From an uncultured Alphaproteobacteria bacterium (GTDB taxonomy: Bacteria; Pseudomonadota; Alphaproteobacteria; RF32; CAG-239): 35,476 nt of DNA. The notes beneath the pieces were generated by a model. It did not search any database. It saw only the letters and a list, made by a program, of their open reading frames with translations, and was not told where the DNA came from. The stretch is taken from contig CALXUO010000040.1 in assembly GCA_944391695.1 (NCBI GenBank), positions 1 through 35,476 on the forward strand, read 5' to 3'. Positions 34,865-35,476 of this stretch are shown in pieces (position 1 is the first letter of the stretch; every line of letters starts with the position of its first letter). Made by a program: the position numbers and the translations under genes.

Positions 34865-35476
34865 TTTTGTTCTCCTCTGTTTGGTTTAAGATTAATCAAC
34901 GTAATCTCGGAAGGTGCCAACAGGCGCATTTGCGGCCCCCATTGACCGGCCCCGCGAGATACATAAATTTTTGCCTTGTTTTCGACATTATATAGTCCGG
35001 CCAAATATTTGTTGTGCCACGATGACAAAATATGAAACGGAAATATTTGCCCGCCGTGGGTGTGGCCCGATACCTGCAAATCAAAATTGTTTTCATTACC
35101 AAAGTTGATTGGTGTGTGCGAGGCCAAAATTCTAAACTGAGCAGGGTTTGCTTTGGCAAACGCCGCCTCAGGGCTTATCAAAAGGCCGATACGTTGCGCC
35201 GTCCGCCAGTCAGGGATTCCGGCCAGATAGATATCGCCCAAATCAACACCGGAGTTTTCAATTTGTTTGAAACCAAGCTTTTTCAAAACGATCAAACTAT
35301 CGCGGTATCCGGCATAAAATTCGTGGTTGCCGCTTACAAAATAAACTCCGTCTTTGGCTTTAAGCCCGCCCAGTAAATCAACAATCTCACCGATTTTTCT
35401 CATGTTGTCATCTACCACATCACCGGCCAAAATAATTATGTCAGGTTTAAGCTTGTTGGTACGCTCCACAATCTTT
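34861..35476 (-). CDS. Metallophosphoesterase (YkuE/calcineurin-like), 5' end outside window
   Basis: The frame is open to the window edge, so the N-terminus is missing; the GTG at 35469 is internal. About 204 residues are visible with four metal-binding blocks of the calcineurin-like family: LAGDVVDD, SGNHEFY, ASHTP and SGHTHGGQIFPF. SRGAGQWGPQMR and APSEITLINL near the C-terminus match the YkuE-like subgroup. Such enzymes hydrolyse phosphodiesters, some on the outside of the cell and on lipid substrates. Localisation cannot be judged without the N-terminus. It is the first visible gene of the unit with the alcohol dehydrogenase and flavoprotein. Confidence 0.88.
   Translation of the reverse strand, partial: KIVERTNKLKPDIIILAGDVVDDNMRKIGEIVDLLGGLKAKDGVYFVSGNHEFYAGYRDSLIVLKKLGFKQIENSGVDLGDIYLAGIPDWRTAQRIGLLISPEAAFAKANPAQFRILASHTPINFGNENNFDLQVSGHTHGGQIFPFHILSSWHNKYLAGLYNVENKAKIYVSRGAGQWGPQMRLLAPSEITLINLKPNRGEQK

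Noticed and set aside
1..35476. CRISPR arrays or insertion sequences
   Set aside because: No regularly spaced repeats, transposase motifs or terminal inverted repeats were seen.

Overview
The window comes from an AT-rich alphaproteobacterium. The markers are a ChpT-type histidine phosphotransferase, RNase E with a long acidic insertion in its S1 domain, the block rne / amidase / PBP1A / prfB, the squalene trio hpnC-hpnD-hpnE, hflK-hflC followed by a Do-family protease, and two TTAA-N7-TTAA motifs of the CtrA type. The iron-sulfur-type flavoprotein beside an iron alcohol dehydrogenase, and the cysteine-rich secreted protein, would suit an uncultured anaerobic host-associated (gut-type) lineage. 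That last placement is inference.

Layout. 1-1250: the end of a probable phage region (a fragment resembling a phage structural protein, a small membrane protein, and a terminator). 1238-6048: mrp on the minus strand, divergent from hflK-hflC-degP-holC. 6056-10955: on the minus strand, rne, an M48 metalloprotease with TPRs, and an unknown coiled-coil protein. 10956-11455: a 500-base divergent intergenic region with a CtrA-type box, a candidate rne promoter and a structured leader. 11456-20911: a long plus-strand run: amidase (amiC), PBP1A, prfB with its +1 programmed frameshift, an alpha/beta hydrolase, a YhdP/AsmA-like envelope protein and a HAD-like protein with an unusual motif I. 20988-22091: a secreted protein with 25 cysteines and repeated modules. 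22145-25270: on the minus strand, an acidic secreted protein, chpT, a stand-alone receiver and cheR. 25430-30828: trmFO, hpnC, hpnD, hpnE and an M16 peptidase. 30899-33151: an AlbA_2/Schlafen-like protein, rnhA and an unknown protein behind a palindromic CtrA-type box. 33148-35476: on the minus strand, a partial metallophosphoesterase, an iron alcohol dehydrogenase and a flavoprotein.

How the genes work together. Much of the window concerns the envelope: peptidoglycan synthesis and cleavage, periplasmic and membrane proteolysis (HflKC, DegP, M48), lipid transport (YhdP-like) and squalene synthesis. The second theme is cell-cycle-type phosphorelay signalling (ChpT, receiver, CheR, CtrA-like boxes). 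The items most worth a second look are the modular cysteine-rich secreted protein, the chpT-receiver-cheR cluster with its secreted partner, the two CtrA-like boxes, the rne leader and the HAD protein with D-x-H in place of D-x-D. No CRISPR array, tRNA, rRNA or insertion sequence was seen.
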